From Micromonospora pallida (GTDB lineage: Bacteria > Actinomycetota > Actinomycetes > Mycobacteriales > Micromonosporaceae), in assembly GCF_900090325.1 (NCBI RefSeq), contig NZ_FMHW01000002.1:2170001-2234000 (forward strand): a stretch of 64,000 nt of DNA. The letters run 5' to 3'. The notes below the pieces were generated by a model. The model did no database searches and was not told the DNA's origin. It saw nothing but the letters and a program-made list of their open reading frames with translations. Positions 53,634 to 62,252 of this stretch are shown here, piece after piece (position 1 is the stretch's first letter; each line of letters opens with the position of its first letter). Position numbers and translations under genes: made by a program.

Positions 53634-54413
53634 CTAGCGGCGCATGGTTTCCTCGACGCCGCGCGTCGGCGCGAGGAGGTCGTCGATCACCGTCGAGATC
53701 CCGTTCTCCACGGTGCAGGCGTAGTCGCCCACGGAGAACTCGCCACCGAGGACCTCGACCGCCTTCAGTTCCACCCCGTTGACCGAGAGCGCGTCGGTCA
53801 GGTCCACCTCGGCGGGGCCGAAGGTGCGGCGCTTGAGGACGAAGTCCCGCGAGGTGTCCCGGGAGACGATCTCGAAGATCCGGAACCCCGGTCCGTTGGC
53901 CTCGGGCAGGGCGTGCACCTGGAGGTGGGGGTAGAGGGACAGGTCCGCCCAGGCCGTGTTGTCGTACCCGTCGCGGGGGGTCATCGAGATGCCGAAGATC
54001 GGCCGGCCGGACCGCCGTACGGTGCCCGCCACCGCCTCCGGGGCGTCGGTCAGCGTGACGTCGGCGTACTGCTTGGGGTAGCCCCAGACCTCCCGGCCGA
54101 AGGCGACGCTCCAGGGCTGGTCCTCGTACTCGAAGAAGTAGGTCACTCCACGGTGGTCGCCGTAGCGGACCGGAATGACCACACCGGAGTCGTAGAACGC
54201 GCCGGGGGTGGCGTTACCGAAGTCGGCGATCTGCACGACGAAGCGGTCGTCGGCGAGCTCGAACGGGGTGGGGGCGAGCAGGGCCTCGAGGTTCGCCCGG
54301 TCGCCCCGGCAGTAGACGGAGAGGCTGCGCAGGTCCCGGCACCAGTAGGGCTGGTCGCCGCCGGGGTAGCCGAGGTACGTGAAGAAGTCCCTGACGTCGT
54401 ACGTCTTGCTCAT
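53634..54413 (-). CDS. Acetoacetate decarboxylase (ADC) family protein
   Basis: 259 residues from ATG 54413. The ADC fold is recognisable, and REVWGYPKQYADV carries the lysine expected to form the Schiff base (about 113). Other landmarks are the DSGVVIPVRYGD strand and the C-terminal FSVGDYACTVENG. ADC family members decarboxylate beta-keto acids or act as aldolase-dehydratases on related imines. The operon context (polar substrate importer, SDR) suggests catabolism of a small keto acid or amino-acid-derived compound. Confidence 0.8.
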   Translation of the reverse strand: MSKTYDVRDFFTYLGYPGGDQPYWCRDLRSLSVYCRGDRANLEALLAPTPFELADDRFVVQIADFGNATPGAFYDSGVVIPVRYGDHRGVTYFFEYEDQPWSVAFGREVWGYPKQYADVTLTDAPEAVAGTVRRSGRPIFGISMTPRDGYDNTAWADLSLYPHLQVHALPEANGPGFRIFEIVSRDTSRDFVLKRRTFGPAEVDLTDALSVNGVELKAVEVLGGEFSVGDYACTVENGISTVIDDLLAPTRGVEETMRR

Positions 54414-54454
54414 CGGTTGGTGTCCCTGACCTTGTCTCGTGGGAGGTGGTGGAG

Positions 54455-55204
54455 CTAGTCCCGGCCGGCTTCGTGGATCTTGCGGAGGAAGGAGCGCAGT
54501 TCGGGCGCGGAGGGGGCCTCGAAGATCTGCTCGGGCGGGCCCTGTTCGAGGATCGTGCCCTGGTGCAGGAAGCAGACCTTCGACGAGATCTCCCGGGCGA
54601 AGGGCATCTCGTGGGTCGTCATCATCATGGTGATGCCGTCCGTGGCGAGTTCCCGGACCAGGTTCAGCACCTCGATGACGAGTTCGGGGTCGAGGGCCGA
54701 GGTGATCTCGTCGAGCAGCAGGGCCCGCGGGCGCATCAGCATGGCCCGGGCGATGGCGACGCGCTGCTGCTGCCCGCCGGAGAGCTGGTGGGGATAGGCG
54801 TCGGCCTTGTCCTTCAGCCCGACCCGTTCCAGCATCGTCCGCGCGTTGGCCTCGGCCTCGGCCCGGCTCGCCACGCCGGCGCGGATCGGGGTGAGCGTGC
54901 AGTTGCGCAGCACGGTCATGTGCGGGAACAGGTTGAAGCTCTGGAAGACGATGCCGACCCGGCGGCGCAGGCCGACCAGGTCCACGCCCTCGCCGGAGAC
55001 GACGTCGCCGTCGAGCAGGATCCGACCGTCCTGGATGTCCTCCAACCCGTTGACGCAGCGCAGCAGCGTCGACTTGCCGGAGCCGGAGGCGCCGATGAGG
55101 GTCACCACCTCGTGCCGGTCGACGGTGAGGTCCACCTTGTCCAGCACGGTCAGGGCGCCGTACCGCTTCGTCACCTCGTCGAACTCGATGAACGCTCGCG
55201 ACAT
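54455..55204 (-). CDS. Polar amino acid-type ABC transporter ATPase
   Basis: 249 residues of the GlnQ/HisP family. Walker A is GASGSGKST, the signature LSGGQQQRVAIARAM, and Walker B LLLDEITSALDPEL. The PAAT feature DLVGLRRRVGIVFQSFNLFPHMTV is present. It starts one base after the permease stop region. It drives import with the permease and binding protein encoded upstream. Confidence 0.92.
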   Translation of the reverse strand: MSRAFIEFDEVTKRYGALTVLDKVDLTVDRHEVVTLIGASGSGKSTLLRCVNGLEDIQDGRILLDGDVVSGEGVDLVGLRRRVGIVFQSFNLFPHMTVLRNCTLTPIRAGVASRAEAEANARTMLERVGLKDKADAYPHQLSGGQQQRVAIARAMLMRPRALLLDEITSALDPELVIEVLNLVRELATDGITMMMTTHEMPFAREISSKVCFLHQGTILEQGPPEQIFEAPSAPELRSFLRKIHEAGRD

Positions 55205-55205
55205 G

Positions 55206-56303
55206 TCACACCCCTGTCTTCCGGGCCCCGGTCCGGGCGAGCAGGTAGTCGACGAACCGGGTCTGCGGGATCGTGATCAGGACGAAGACCAGGCACACGG
55301 CGGTCACCGCGGAGAGATTGAAGTCGTTCGCCGAGTAGATCTTGGCCTGGCTGAACGCGTCGATGATGCCCACGACGATCACCAGCGCGGTGTCCTTCTG
55401 CAGACCGATGAAGGTGCTGAGCATGGGCGCGGCGATGTTGCGGCCCATCTGCGGCAGGATGACGAACCGCATGACGTCGGTTTGGGTCAGTCCCATGGAC
55501 AGGGCGGCGGAACTCTGGCCGGGGTTGATCGACTCGATACCGGCGCGGTACAGCTCCGCGTTGTAGGCGCTGTACGTCATGGCCAGCGCCACGATCGCGT
55601 AGACCACCAGCGACCCGCCGCTGAGGAACGGCACCTCGGTGAGCGGCAGCCCGTAGCAGACCAGGTAGATCAGGACGACCGACGGGATGCCCCGGAACAC
55701 GTCGATGTAGGCGATGGACAGGGCGCGGACCGGGCGGAAACCCCGCCCGGGCAGCTGCCGGCCGATGGCGAGCACGAGTCCGAAGACCATGGCGAGGATC
55801 TGCGCGCCGAGCGCGATCTGCACGTTGATCCAGAGGGCGCGCACGATGTCGAGGAAGCTGCGCGACATGTACTCGCCGTTGAAGAAGGTCTTCTGCACCG
55901 CACCGTCGTTGGTGAAGACCAGCAGGGCGAGCGCGGCCAGGATGGCCACGCACGCGCTGATGCCGAGGGACGTGACGGAGGCGTCGCGGGAGCCGGCCGC
56001 CGCCCGGCGGGCCTCGACGTGCCGGCCGGCGGCCCAGTCCCGCCCGGACCGCTGGCCACGCCGGTAGGCCAGCCCGAGCGGCCAGCCGAGGGCGGCGACC
56101 GGGAGCGCCACGCCGAGCAGGATCTGTGCGGCGGCCCCCGCCAGGAGCATGGCGGCGAGCTGCTGGCACAGCGTCAGGGCCACCAGGGCGAGGACGGCGG
56201 CGGCGACCAGGTAACCCGTCGTCGACTGCGGTCGGACCGGGGCGGATCTGCCGCCGGTGGGGGTCGGCGGGGCCTCACGGGCCTGGGGTGCCTGCACCTT
56301 CAT
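55206..56303 (-). CDS. Polar amino acid-type ABC transporter permease
   Basis: 365 residues, longer than typical 220-residue HisM-type permeases. An extra N-terminal portion (about 1-135) holds three hydrophobic helices. The conserved permease domain (about 160-350) shows YIDVFRGIPSVVLIYLV and the coupling loop ESINPGQSSAALSMGLTQTDVMRFVILPQ. Start ATG 56303, 2 bp after the binding-protein stop. It probably works as a homodimer because no second permease is encoded. Confidence 0.9.
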   Translation of the reverse strand: MKVQAPQAREAPPTPTGGRSAPVRPQSTTGYLVAAAVLALVALTLCQQLAAMLLAGAAAQILLGVALPVAALGWPLGLAYRRGQRSGRDWAAGRHVEARRAAAGSRDASVTSLGISACVAILAALALLVFTNDGAVQKTFFNGEYMSRSFLDIVRALWINVQIALGAQILAMVFGLVLAIGRQLPGRGFRPVRALSIAYIDVFRGIPSVVLIYLVCYGLPLTEVPFLSGGSLVVYAIVALAMTYSAYNAELYRAGIESINPGQSSAALSMGLTQTDVMRFVILPQMGRNIAAPMLSTFIGLQKDTALVIVVGIIDAFSQAKIYSANDFNLSAVTAVCLVFVLITIPQTRFVDYLLARTGARKTGV

Positions 56304-56305
56304 CG

Positions 56306-57175
56306 TCAGACGCTCCAGTCGGGCAGCGCCTCAGGGTCCCCGCCGAGGATCGGGTTCAGCCACTTGTCCATGATCTTGTCGAGGGTGCCGTCCTTCTCCA
56401 TGTCGGCGAGGATCTGGTCGACCACCGCGACGTTCGGCGAGCCCTTGGGGAACAGCGCCGCCACGTCGCCACCGGCCGGGTACTGCCCGACGACCTTGAG
56501 CTTGCCGTCCGAGCTGGCCGCCCGGGGCATGACGGTGGCGGTGTCGTTGAGCGCGGCGTCGACCTGCCCGGCCAGGACCGCGTTGAAGAGGTCGTCGTTG
56601 GACGAGAAGACCCGCACCTCGCCGGGCTTGAGGGTCTCGTTGACGTACTTAAGCTGCACGGACCCGGCCAGCACGCCGACGGTGGCGGTCCGGATGCTCT
56701 CCTTGGTCAGGTTCGAGTCGCTCTTGACCAGGACACCGGAGCGGTAGGTGTTGTACGGGGTGGAGAAGTCCACCGCCCGGCGCCGCTCCGGGGTGTCGTA
56801 GATGTCCCAGACCGCGAAGTCGAAGTTCGAGGTCTTCGCGGTCACGAGGGCCTCGAACGAGGCGTTCACCAGCTTGATCTTCTTCAGGCCTGCGCGGTTG
56901 GCGATCTCGGCGTCCAGGCAGTACATGTAGCCGCCGTCGACCGACTCGAGGGTGTTGCCCCGGTATCCGGCCGGGTACGGCAGCGAGGCGGCGACGGTGA
57001 GGGTCCCCTCGGTCATGGTCTTCAACTCGTGGACCGTGGGGTTCTCCGTCACCTCGCAGTCACCGAAGTCGGCGGCCCCCGGCTCGCCGCCGGAGTCGTT
57101 CGAGCCGCAGGCGGCCATGGCGAGCATCCCGGTGAGGGCGGCGGCGAGGCCGAGGGAGCGGAGTGACCTTCTCAT
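56306..57175 (-). CDS. Polar amino acid-type ABC substrate-binding lipoprotein
   Basis: 289 residues from ATG 57175 (GGAGG, 6 nt). The lipobox AMAAC gives a lipid anchor. SBP_bac_3 landmarks include GTLTVAASLPYPAG, YCLDAEIANRAGLKKIKLV, DFAVWDIYDTPERRRAVDFSTPY and GVLAGSVQLKY. First gene of the six-gene minus-strand operon. The ligand is probably an amino acid or similar small charged molecule. Confidence 0.9.
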   Translation of the reverse strand: MRRSLRSLGLAAALTGMLAMAACGSNDSGGEPGAADFGDCEVTENPTVHELKTMTEGTLTVAASLPYPAGYRGNTLESVDGGYMYCLDAEIANRAGLKKIKLVNASFEALVTAKTSNFDFAVWDIYDTPERRRAVDFSTPYNTYRSGVLVKSDSNLTKESIRTATVGVLAGSVQLKYVNETLKPGEVRVFSSNDDLFNAVLAGQVDAALNDTATVMPRAASSDGKLKVVGQYPAGGDVAALFPKGSPNVAVVDQILADMEKDGTLDKIMDKWLNPILGGDPEALPDWSV

Positions 57176-57322
57176 CTGACACCTCCGTGTCGATGGTCTT
57201 GCATCAATGAGGGGGATGAACACATCAGTGAAATGTTAGTGAAGTGTGAGTGAGGCTACTCGCCTCCGGTGCATCCGTAAAGCGGGTGGCGCACCCAGTT
57301 CGGCCTGGTCAGGCGGCGTGGC

Positions 57323-58951
57323 TCAGCCCTGGTGGGGGTAGCGGTGATCCCGGGGCGGGTCGAAGGTCTCCTTGATCGAGCGCGGGGAGACCCACCGGGT
57401 CAGGTTGGCCGCCGCGCCCGCCTTGTCGTTGGTGCCCGAGGCACGGGCACCGCCGAACGGCTGCTGCCCGACGACCGCCCCGGTCGGCTTGTCGTTGACG
57501 TAGAAGTTCCCGGCGGCGAACCGCAGCCGGCGGCTCGCCCAGGCGATCGCCGCGCGGTCCTGAGCCACGACCGCTCCGGTCAGGCCGTACGGCGCGAACG
57601 ACTCGAGCTGGTCGACCGCGTCGGCGAAGGCGTCGTCGTCGAAGACGTGCACCGCCAGGATCGGCCCGAAGTACTCGGTACGGAACATCTCGTCGGTGGG
57701 GTCGGCGCTCTCCACCACGGTCGGCCGGACGAAGTAGCCGACCGAGTCGTCGACCTTGCCGCCGGCGAGCACCGTCAGGGAGTCCCGTCCGTGCGCCCGC
57801 TCGATCACCGCCCGGTGGCGGGCGAACGCCCGGGCATCGATCACCGCCCCCATGAAGTGCGAGAAGTCGGTGACGTCGCCCATGCTCAGCGCCTCCACCT
57901 CGGCGAGCAGCGAGTCCCGCACCCGCTCCCACACCGACCGCGCCACGTACGCCCGGGAGGCGGCGGAGCACTTCTGGCCCTGGTACTCGAACGCGCCCCG
58001 CAGCAGCGCCACCCGCAACACGTCGGGGTCGGCCGAGGCGTGGGCGACGACGAACCCCTTGCCGCCGGTCTCGCCGACGACCCGGGGGTACGACCGGTAG
58101 CCCGCCAGGTTCGCGCCCACCGTCGACCAGAGGTGCTGGAACGTCGCGGTGGACCCGGTGAAGTGGATGCCGGCCAGGTCGGGGTGGGTGAGCGCCACCG
58201 CCGAGACGTCGAGCCCGTCACCCGGCAGCATGTTGATCACCCCGGGCGGCAGCCCGGCCTCGGCCAGCAGCTCCATGGTGAGGTGGGCGGCGAGCTGCTG
58301 GGTCGGCGAGGGCTTCCAGACGACGGTGTTGCCCATCAGGGCCGGCGCGGTGGGCAGGTTGCCGGCGATCGCGGTGAAGTTGAACGGGGTGACCGCGTAG
58401 ACGAAGCCCTCCAGTGGACGGTGGTCGGTGCGGTTCCACACCCCACGGGCGTTGGCCACCGGCTGCTCGGCGACGAGCTGCCGGGCGTAGTGGACGTTGA
58501 ACCGCCAGAAGTCGGCCAGCTCGCACGCGGAGTCGATCTCGGCCTGGACGGCCGTCTTCGACTGGCCCAGCATCGTGGCGGCGTTGAGGCGCTGCCGCCA
58601 CGGGCCGGCGAGCAGGTCGGCGGCCTTCAGCAGGATCGCCGCGCGGTCGTCGAGGGACAGCTCGCGCCAGCCGGGCGCCGCCTCCCGGGCCGCCGCGACC
58701 GCCGCCTCGGTGTCGACCCGGGTGGAGTTGCGCAACACCCCGAGGACGTGGCGGTGGTCGTGCGGCTGCACCACCGCGATCTCCACTCCCCCACCCATCC
58801 GGCGGTCGCCCCCGATGGTGGCGGTCAGCTCCACCCGCCGACCCTCCTGGCGGGACAGCTCCTCCCTGAGGGCGGCCCGTTCCGGACTACCGGGGGCGTA
58901 GTCGAGGGTCGGCTCGTTGACCGGGGACGGCGGGGTCGTGACGGCATCCAT
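57323..58951 (-). CDS. pruA: L-glutamate gamma-semialdehyde (1-pyrroline-5-carboxylate) dehydrogenase
   Basis: 542 residues, the size of stand-alone P5C dehydrogenases. The start is ATG 58951 with GGAGGA upstream. Catalytic residues are visible as Glu in VVGETGGKG (about 290) and Cys in YQGQKCSAASRAY (about 325). The oxyanion/NAD region EGFVYAVTPFNFTAIAGNLPTAPALMG has the P5CDH-type sequence. It oxidises glutamate semialdehyde to glutamate in proline/arginine breakdown. No proline dehydrogenase is in the window. A 23-bp palindrome lies about 100 bp upstream. Confidence 0.9.
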   Translation of the reverse strand: MDAVTTPPSPVNEPTLDYAPGSPERAALREELSRQEGRRVELTATIGGDRRMGGGVEIAVVQPHDHRHVLGVLRNSTRVDTEAAVAAAREAAPGWRELSLDDRAAILLKAADLLAGPWRQRLNAATMLGQSKTAVQAEIDSACELADFWRFNVHYARQLVAEQPVANARGVWNRTDHRPLEGFVYAVTPFNFTAIAGNLPTAPALMGNTVVWKPSPTQQLAAHLTMELLAEAGLPPGVINMLPGDGLDVSAVALTHPDLAGIHFTGSTATFQHLWSTVGANLAGYRSYPRVVGETGGKGFVVAHASADPDVLRVALLRGAFEYQGQKCSAASRAYVARSVWERVRDSLLAEVEALSMGDVTDFSHFMGAVIDARAFARHRAVIERAHGRDSLTVLAGGKVDDSVGYFVRPTVVESADPTDEMFRTEYFGPILAVHVFDDDAFADAVDQLESFAPYGLTGAVVAQDRAAIAWASRRLRFAAGNFYVNDKPTGAVVGQQPFGGARASGTNDKAGAAANLTRWVSPRSIKETFDPPRDHRYPHQG

Positions 58952-59048
58952 CCAGATTTCCTCCGCATCGACAGCGGGCAGGGTGCGCCCGGGAACGGGC
59001 CACCCGGGGCGGTTGGTCGCGCGCCGGGCGGAAGCACCCCGGCGGGTC

Positions 59049-59071
59049 CTGACATTACACTAAAATGTCAG
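59049..59071 (-). promoter_or_regulatory. Operator-like inverted repeat upstream of pruA
   Basis: CTGACATT (59049-59056), seven bases, AATGTCAG (59064-59071): exact 8-bp arms in an AT-rich patch about 100 bp before the pruA ATG. The spacing is compatible with a dimeric GntR or Lrp-like repressor; the regulator is not known. Confidence 0.5.
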
Positions 59072-59125
59072 TCGCGCCAGCCCTCCATGTCACCCATGAG
59101 CTGGTAGAACACGACGGCGCCAAAG

Positions 59126-59153
59126 CCCGGACGGGCCGTGCGGCCCGTCCGGG
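59126..59153 (-). terminator. 12-bp stem hairpin ending the glycosidase operon
   Basis: CCCGGACGGGCC (59126-59137) pairs with GGCCCGTCCGGG (59142-59153) around a 4-nt loop, four bases past the stop at 59158. A short CTTTG follows on the minus strand. Confidence 0.7.
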
Positions 59154-59157
59154 AGGC

Positions 59158-60957
59158 TCAGCGCAGGACGCGCCGCAGCAGCAGCGGGGCCGCCGCCGCC
59201 CAGGCCTGGATCGAACAGGAGTGCGGATACGGCACCGGGACCGGATGCTCGTCCCGGCCGAACCCGGCGAAGACCTCCGGCAGCCGGTACCGGTGGTGCG
59301 CGGCGGCGTCGAGCAGGCCCCGGGCGACCGTCTCCGCCTCGACGTGGAGGCCGTGACGGGCCAGCCCGGCGACCGCGATCGCGGTGTCGTGCGGCCAGAC
59401 GCCCCCGGTGTGGTAGGAGACCGGGTGGTACGCGGGCTGGCCGGCGGCGACCGTCCGGATGCCCCACCCGGTGAAGAAGTCCGACTGGGTCAGCCGGCGA
59501 CCGACCCGGGCCGCGCGGTCGTCGTCCAGCAGCCCGGTCCAGAGCACGTGGCCCGCGTTGGAGGCCAGCGCGTCGACCTGCCGGCCGTCCTCGGTCAGGG
59601 CGAGCGCCACGAAGTCGTCCCGGTCCAGCCAGAAGTCACGGACGAAGCGGGCGCGCAGGTCGGCGGCCGCCCGGTCCAGCCGGTCGGCGTAGGCGCGGTC
59701 GCCCCAGACCCGGTCGGCGATCTCGGCGGTGCCGCGCAGCGCGGCGTACGCGTAGGCCTGCACCTCGGCCACGGCCAGCTGGCCGTGGGCGGGCTCCCCG
59801 GAGCGGAAGCAGATGCCCCGGGCGGAGTCCTTCCAGCACTGGTGGACCAGGCCGGCGCCGTCCGTGCGGTACACCAGCCAGCCGGTCCGGTCCAGCCCAC
59901 CGTGGTCGAACATCCAGGCGACCGCCGCGCGGGCCGGGGCCTCGAGTTCGGCGGCGAGCGCGTCGTCGCCGGTCTCGGCCAGCAACATCAGGAACAGCGG
60001 GGTAGCGTCCACGCTGCCGTAGTAGCGCGCGTAGGGGACGTGACCGAAGTGGCTCAGCTCGCCACGACGGCGTTCGTGCAGGATCTTGCCCGGTTCCTCC
60101 ACCCGGGACGGGTCCACCGTCCGGCCCTGCGTCGCGGCGAGGGCGCGCAGGGTGCCGGCGGCGAGCCAGGGCGCGGCGGCGAGCGCGAAGCTGGCGGTGA
60201 GCAGACTGTCCCGGCCGAAGAGGGTCAGGAACCAGGGGGACCCGGCGGCGACGGTGAGCCCGCCGGTGTCGTCCGGGACCAGCAGCGTCGACAGGTCGGC
60301 GCTGCCTCGGGCGACCGCCTCGTCCAGCTCTGCGTCGCCGGTCGGCTCGACGACGATCGTCAGCGCGGGCGGCGGCGTGATGTCGGTTGCGCGCACCTCC
60401 ACCGTGACGGCGAGGTCGCCGTGTGGGGGCAGTCGCAGCGTCCAGGTGACGCCCCCGTCCTCCGGGTCGGCCGGTGGCCCGGCGACGACCCGGACCGTCG
60501 TGGCCCGGTGGAAGTCCGCGCGCCGGTAGGTCAGGCGCGTCCCGTCGTCGGTGTGCTCGGTGGCCCGGAGCCCGGCCGGTCTCGGGTACTCCCGGTCGGT
60601 CCGCAGCTCGAACTGGTCGGCGAAGTCGGCGGCGAACCGGTACGACAGCGACAGCTCCGCCGTGTCGGGTCCGTGGTTGACGATCCTGACCCGTTCGGTG
60701 AGCCGGCCGTACCGGACGGTCTGCCGGCGGAAGACGGTGCAGGACGGGTCGGCGCCCCGCCGGGTCCACGGCGTCAGCACCAGTTCGTCGTCGGCCCCGG
60801 CGAGCAGTCGGGGCCGGGTGCCGTCGACGGTGAGTTCCCACCGCGACAGGTGCCGGGTGTCGTCGAGGAAGAGGCCGTACGTGTCGGTGTCGGGCACGTC
60901 CCCGGAGCCGTCGGTACGGAGCAGAGTGCCGTCGCCGAGCAGTTCGCGACGGGTCAC
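59158..60957 (-). CDS. Glycogen-debranching-like protein (GDE N-terminal plus amylo-alpha-1,6-glucosidase-type domain)
   Basis: 599 residues from GTG 60957, overlapping the upstream glycosidase stop (GTGA); longer upstream frames are antisense shadows. The N-terminal beta-domain (about 1-215; RRELLGDGTLLRTDGSGDVPDTDTYGLFLDDTR) is the GDE N-bis type. The C-terminal (alpha/alpha)6 barrel contains SPWFLTLFGRDSLLTA, DSAR..CFRSGEPAHG and the final WPHDTAIAV. Relatives trim oligosaccharides or act on plant and bacterial glycans rather than glycogen itself. Last gene of the operon. Confidence 0.85.
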   Translation of the reverse strand: MTRRELLGDGTLLRTDGSGDVPDTDTYGLFLDDTRHLSRWELTVDGTRPRLLAGADDELVLTPWTRRGADPSCTVFRRQTVRYGRLTERVRIVNHGPDTAELSLSYRFAADFADQFELRTDREYPRPAGLRATEHTDDGTRLTYRRADFHRATTVRVVAGPPADPEDGGVTWTLRLPPHGDLAVTVEVRATDITPPPALTIVVEPTGDAELDEAVARGSADLSTLLVPDDTGGLTVAAGSPWFLTLFGRDSLLTASFALAAAPWLAAGTLRALAATQGRTVDPSRVEEPGKILHERRRGELSHFGHVPYARYYGSVDATPLFLMLLAETGDDALAAELEAPARAAVAWMFDHGGLDRTGWLVYRTDGAGLVHQCWKDSARGICFRSGEPAHGQLAVAEVQAYAYAALRGTAEIADRVWGDRAYADRLDRAAADLRARFVRDFWLDRDDFVALALTEDGRQVDALASNAGHVLWTGLLDDDRAARVGRRLTQSDFFTGWGIRTVAAGQPAYHPVSYHTGGVWPHDTAIAVAGLARHGLHVEAETVARGLLDAAAHHRYRLPEVFAGFGRDEHPVPVPYPHSCSIQAWAAAAPLLLRRVLR

Positions 60958-62252
60958 GGCGCCGACCGCAGCAGGTCGAGGACGAGAGCCGCGGTCCAAC
61001 TGAAGTCGGTCGCGCCCCGTCCTTCCCCGGTGAACGGGTGCACGTACTCGCGGAAGCCCGCCTGTTGGGCGGCGGTGAGGGTCACCTCGCGCAGCCGGTC
61101 GGCGTGGTCGAGTTCGCCGTGCCGGGTCAGGCCGTGCCAGACCAGCCAACTGGTGTTGAACCAGGCGGGTCCCCGCCAGTACCGGCTCGGGTCGAAGGCC
61201 GCGCCGGTCAGGTCGTAGCTGGGCAGCAGGGCGGTCTGACCAAGCCGGAAGTGCTCGCCCAGCGCGGACTTCACCAGGGCCGGGGCCACCGTCAGGTCAG
61301 GCACCACCAGCGGGGTGAGGCCGGCGATGGTGCGCTCCGGGCTGAGCCGGCGGGCGGGCACGTCGTAGGCGTGGCAGAGCTCGTCGGCGAAGAGCCGGTC
61401 GACGAGGGCCGCGCTGACCCGGGCGGCGGCCTCACGGTGCGGCAGCGGGTCCGCGCCGACCTCGGCGGCGATGTCGGCCAGCGCGGCCTCGGACGCGGCG
61501 AAGAGAGCGTTGACCATGGGGTCGAGCAGCACGAACTGCGCGTCGTCCAGCCGATCGGCGTAGCCGGAGTCCCGGTAGTCGGCGGCCAGCCGGACGTAGC
61601 GGCCGTAGTCGGTGTCGGTCGGGCGTTCGGCGGCCTGCACGTGGTGCAGGTCGCGGCGGCGGAACGCGTCGATGGGGGTCGGTTCCACCCGGCCCAGCGC
61701 GTCGTCCCAGCTGGGGCTGTTGTCCATGCCGGACTCCCAGGGGTGGACGATCGCGACGAGACCGTCCACGCCCCGGCGGTCGGCGAGGTAGCGGTGCCAG
61801 GCCACCAGCTTCGGGTACAGCCGGGACAGGAAGCCGCGCCGGCGGGCCTGCGCCGGGTCGGCCTGGAAGGTCAGCCACGCGGCGAGTGCGTGCACCGGTG
61901 GTTGGACCAGGCCGGAGGTGGCCACCGCCGGGCTCGCCGGGTGGGCGGGGGAACGCCAGAAGTCCGGCCCGGGAAAGTAGCCCTCGGGCGGGGCGGCCCG
62001 GTCGAAGACGATGTGCGGCACCCGGCCGTCGGCCCACTGCGCGCCGAAAAGGCTCTCCAGCTCGCGCTGGGCGCGCCGGGCCGACACGTGCCGCAGCCCG
62101 ATCGCGACGAACGCCGAGTCCCAGCTCCACTGGTGCGGGTAGAGGGTCCGCGACGGCACCGTGTACGTGCCCGTCCAGTTGTCCAGGAGCACGCCCACCG
62201 CGGCGCGGTCGAGGGCGGCGAAGCCGGGGGGCGGCCAGACGGGGGTGTTCAC
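60954..62252 (-). CDS. (alpha/alpha)6-barrel glycosidase, GH63/mannosylglycerate hydrolase-like
   Basis: 432 residues from GTG 62252, overlapping the isomerase stop (GTGA). The family landmarks of the MGH/GH63 group are present: GTYTVPSRTLYPHQWSWDSAF near 30, HPWESGMDNSPSWD near 175 with the candidate catalytic acid, and PAWFNTSWLVWHGL near 355. The fold is clear. Substrate is not: mannosylglycerate, glucosylglycerate and trehalose-like sugars are all possible. The neighbouring debranching-like enzyme, isomerase and dehydrogenase suggest breakdown of a small glycoside. Confidence 0.8.
   Translation of the reverse strand: MNTPVWPPPGFAALDRAAVGVLLDNWTGTYTVPSRTLYPHQWSWDSAFVAIGLRHVSARRAQRELESLFGAQWADGRVPHIVFDRAAPPEGYFPGPDFWRSPAHPASPAVATSGLVQPPVHALAAWLTFQADPAQARRRGFLSRLYPKLVAWHRYLADRRGVDGLVAIVHPWESGMDNSPSWDDALGRVEPTPIDAFRRRDLHHVQAAERPTDTDYGRYVRLAADYRDSGYADRLDDAQFVLLDPMVNALFAASEAALADIAAEVGADPLPHREAAARVSAALVDRLFADELCHAYDVPARRLSPERTIAGLTPLVVPDLTVAPALVKSALGEHFRLGQTALLPSYDLTGAAFDPSRYWRGPAWFNTSWLVWHGLTRHGELDHADRLREVTLTAAQQAGFREYVHPFTGEGRGATDFSWTAALVLDLLRSAP

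Noticed and set aside
59065..61218. 717-residue plus-strand frame opposite the debranching-like gene
   Set aside because: High-GC shadow; the opposite strand has recognisable glycosidase motifs.
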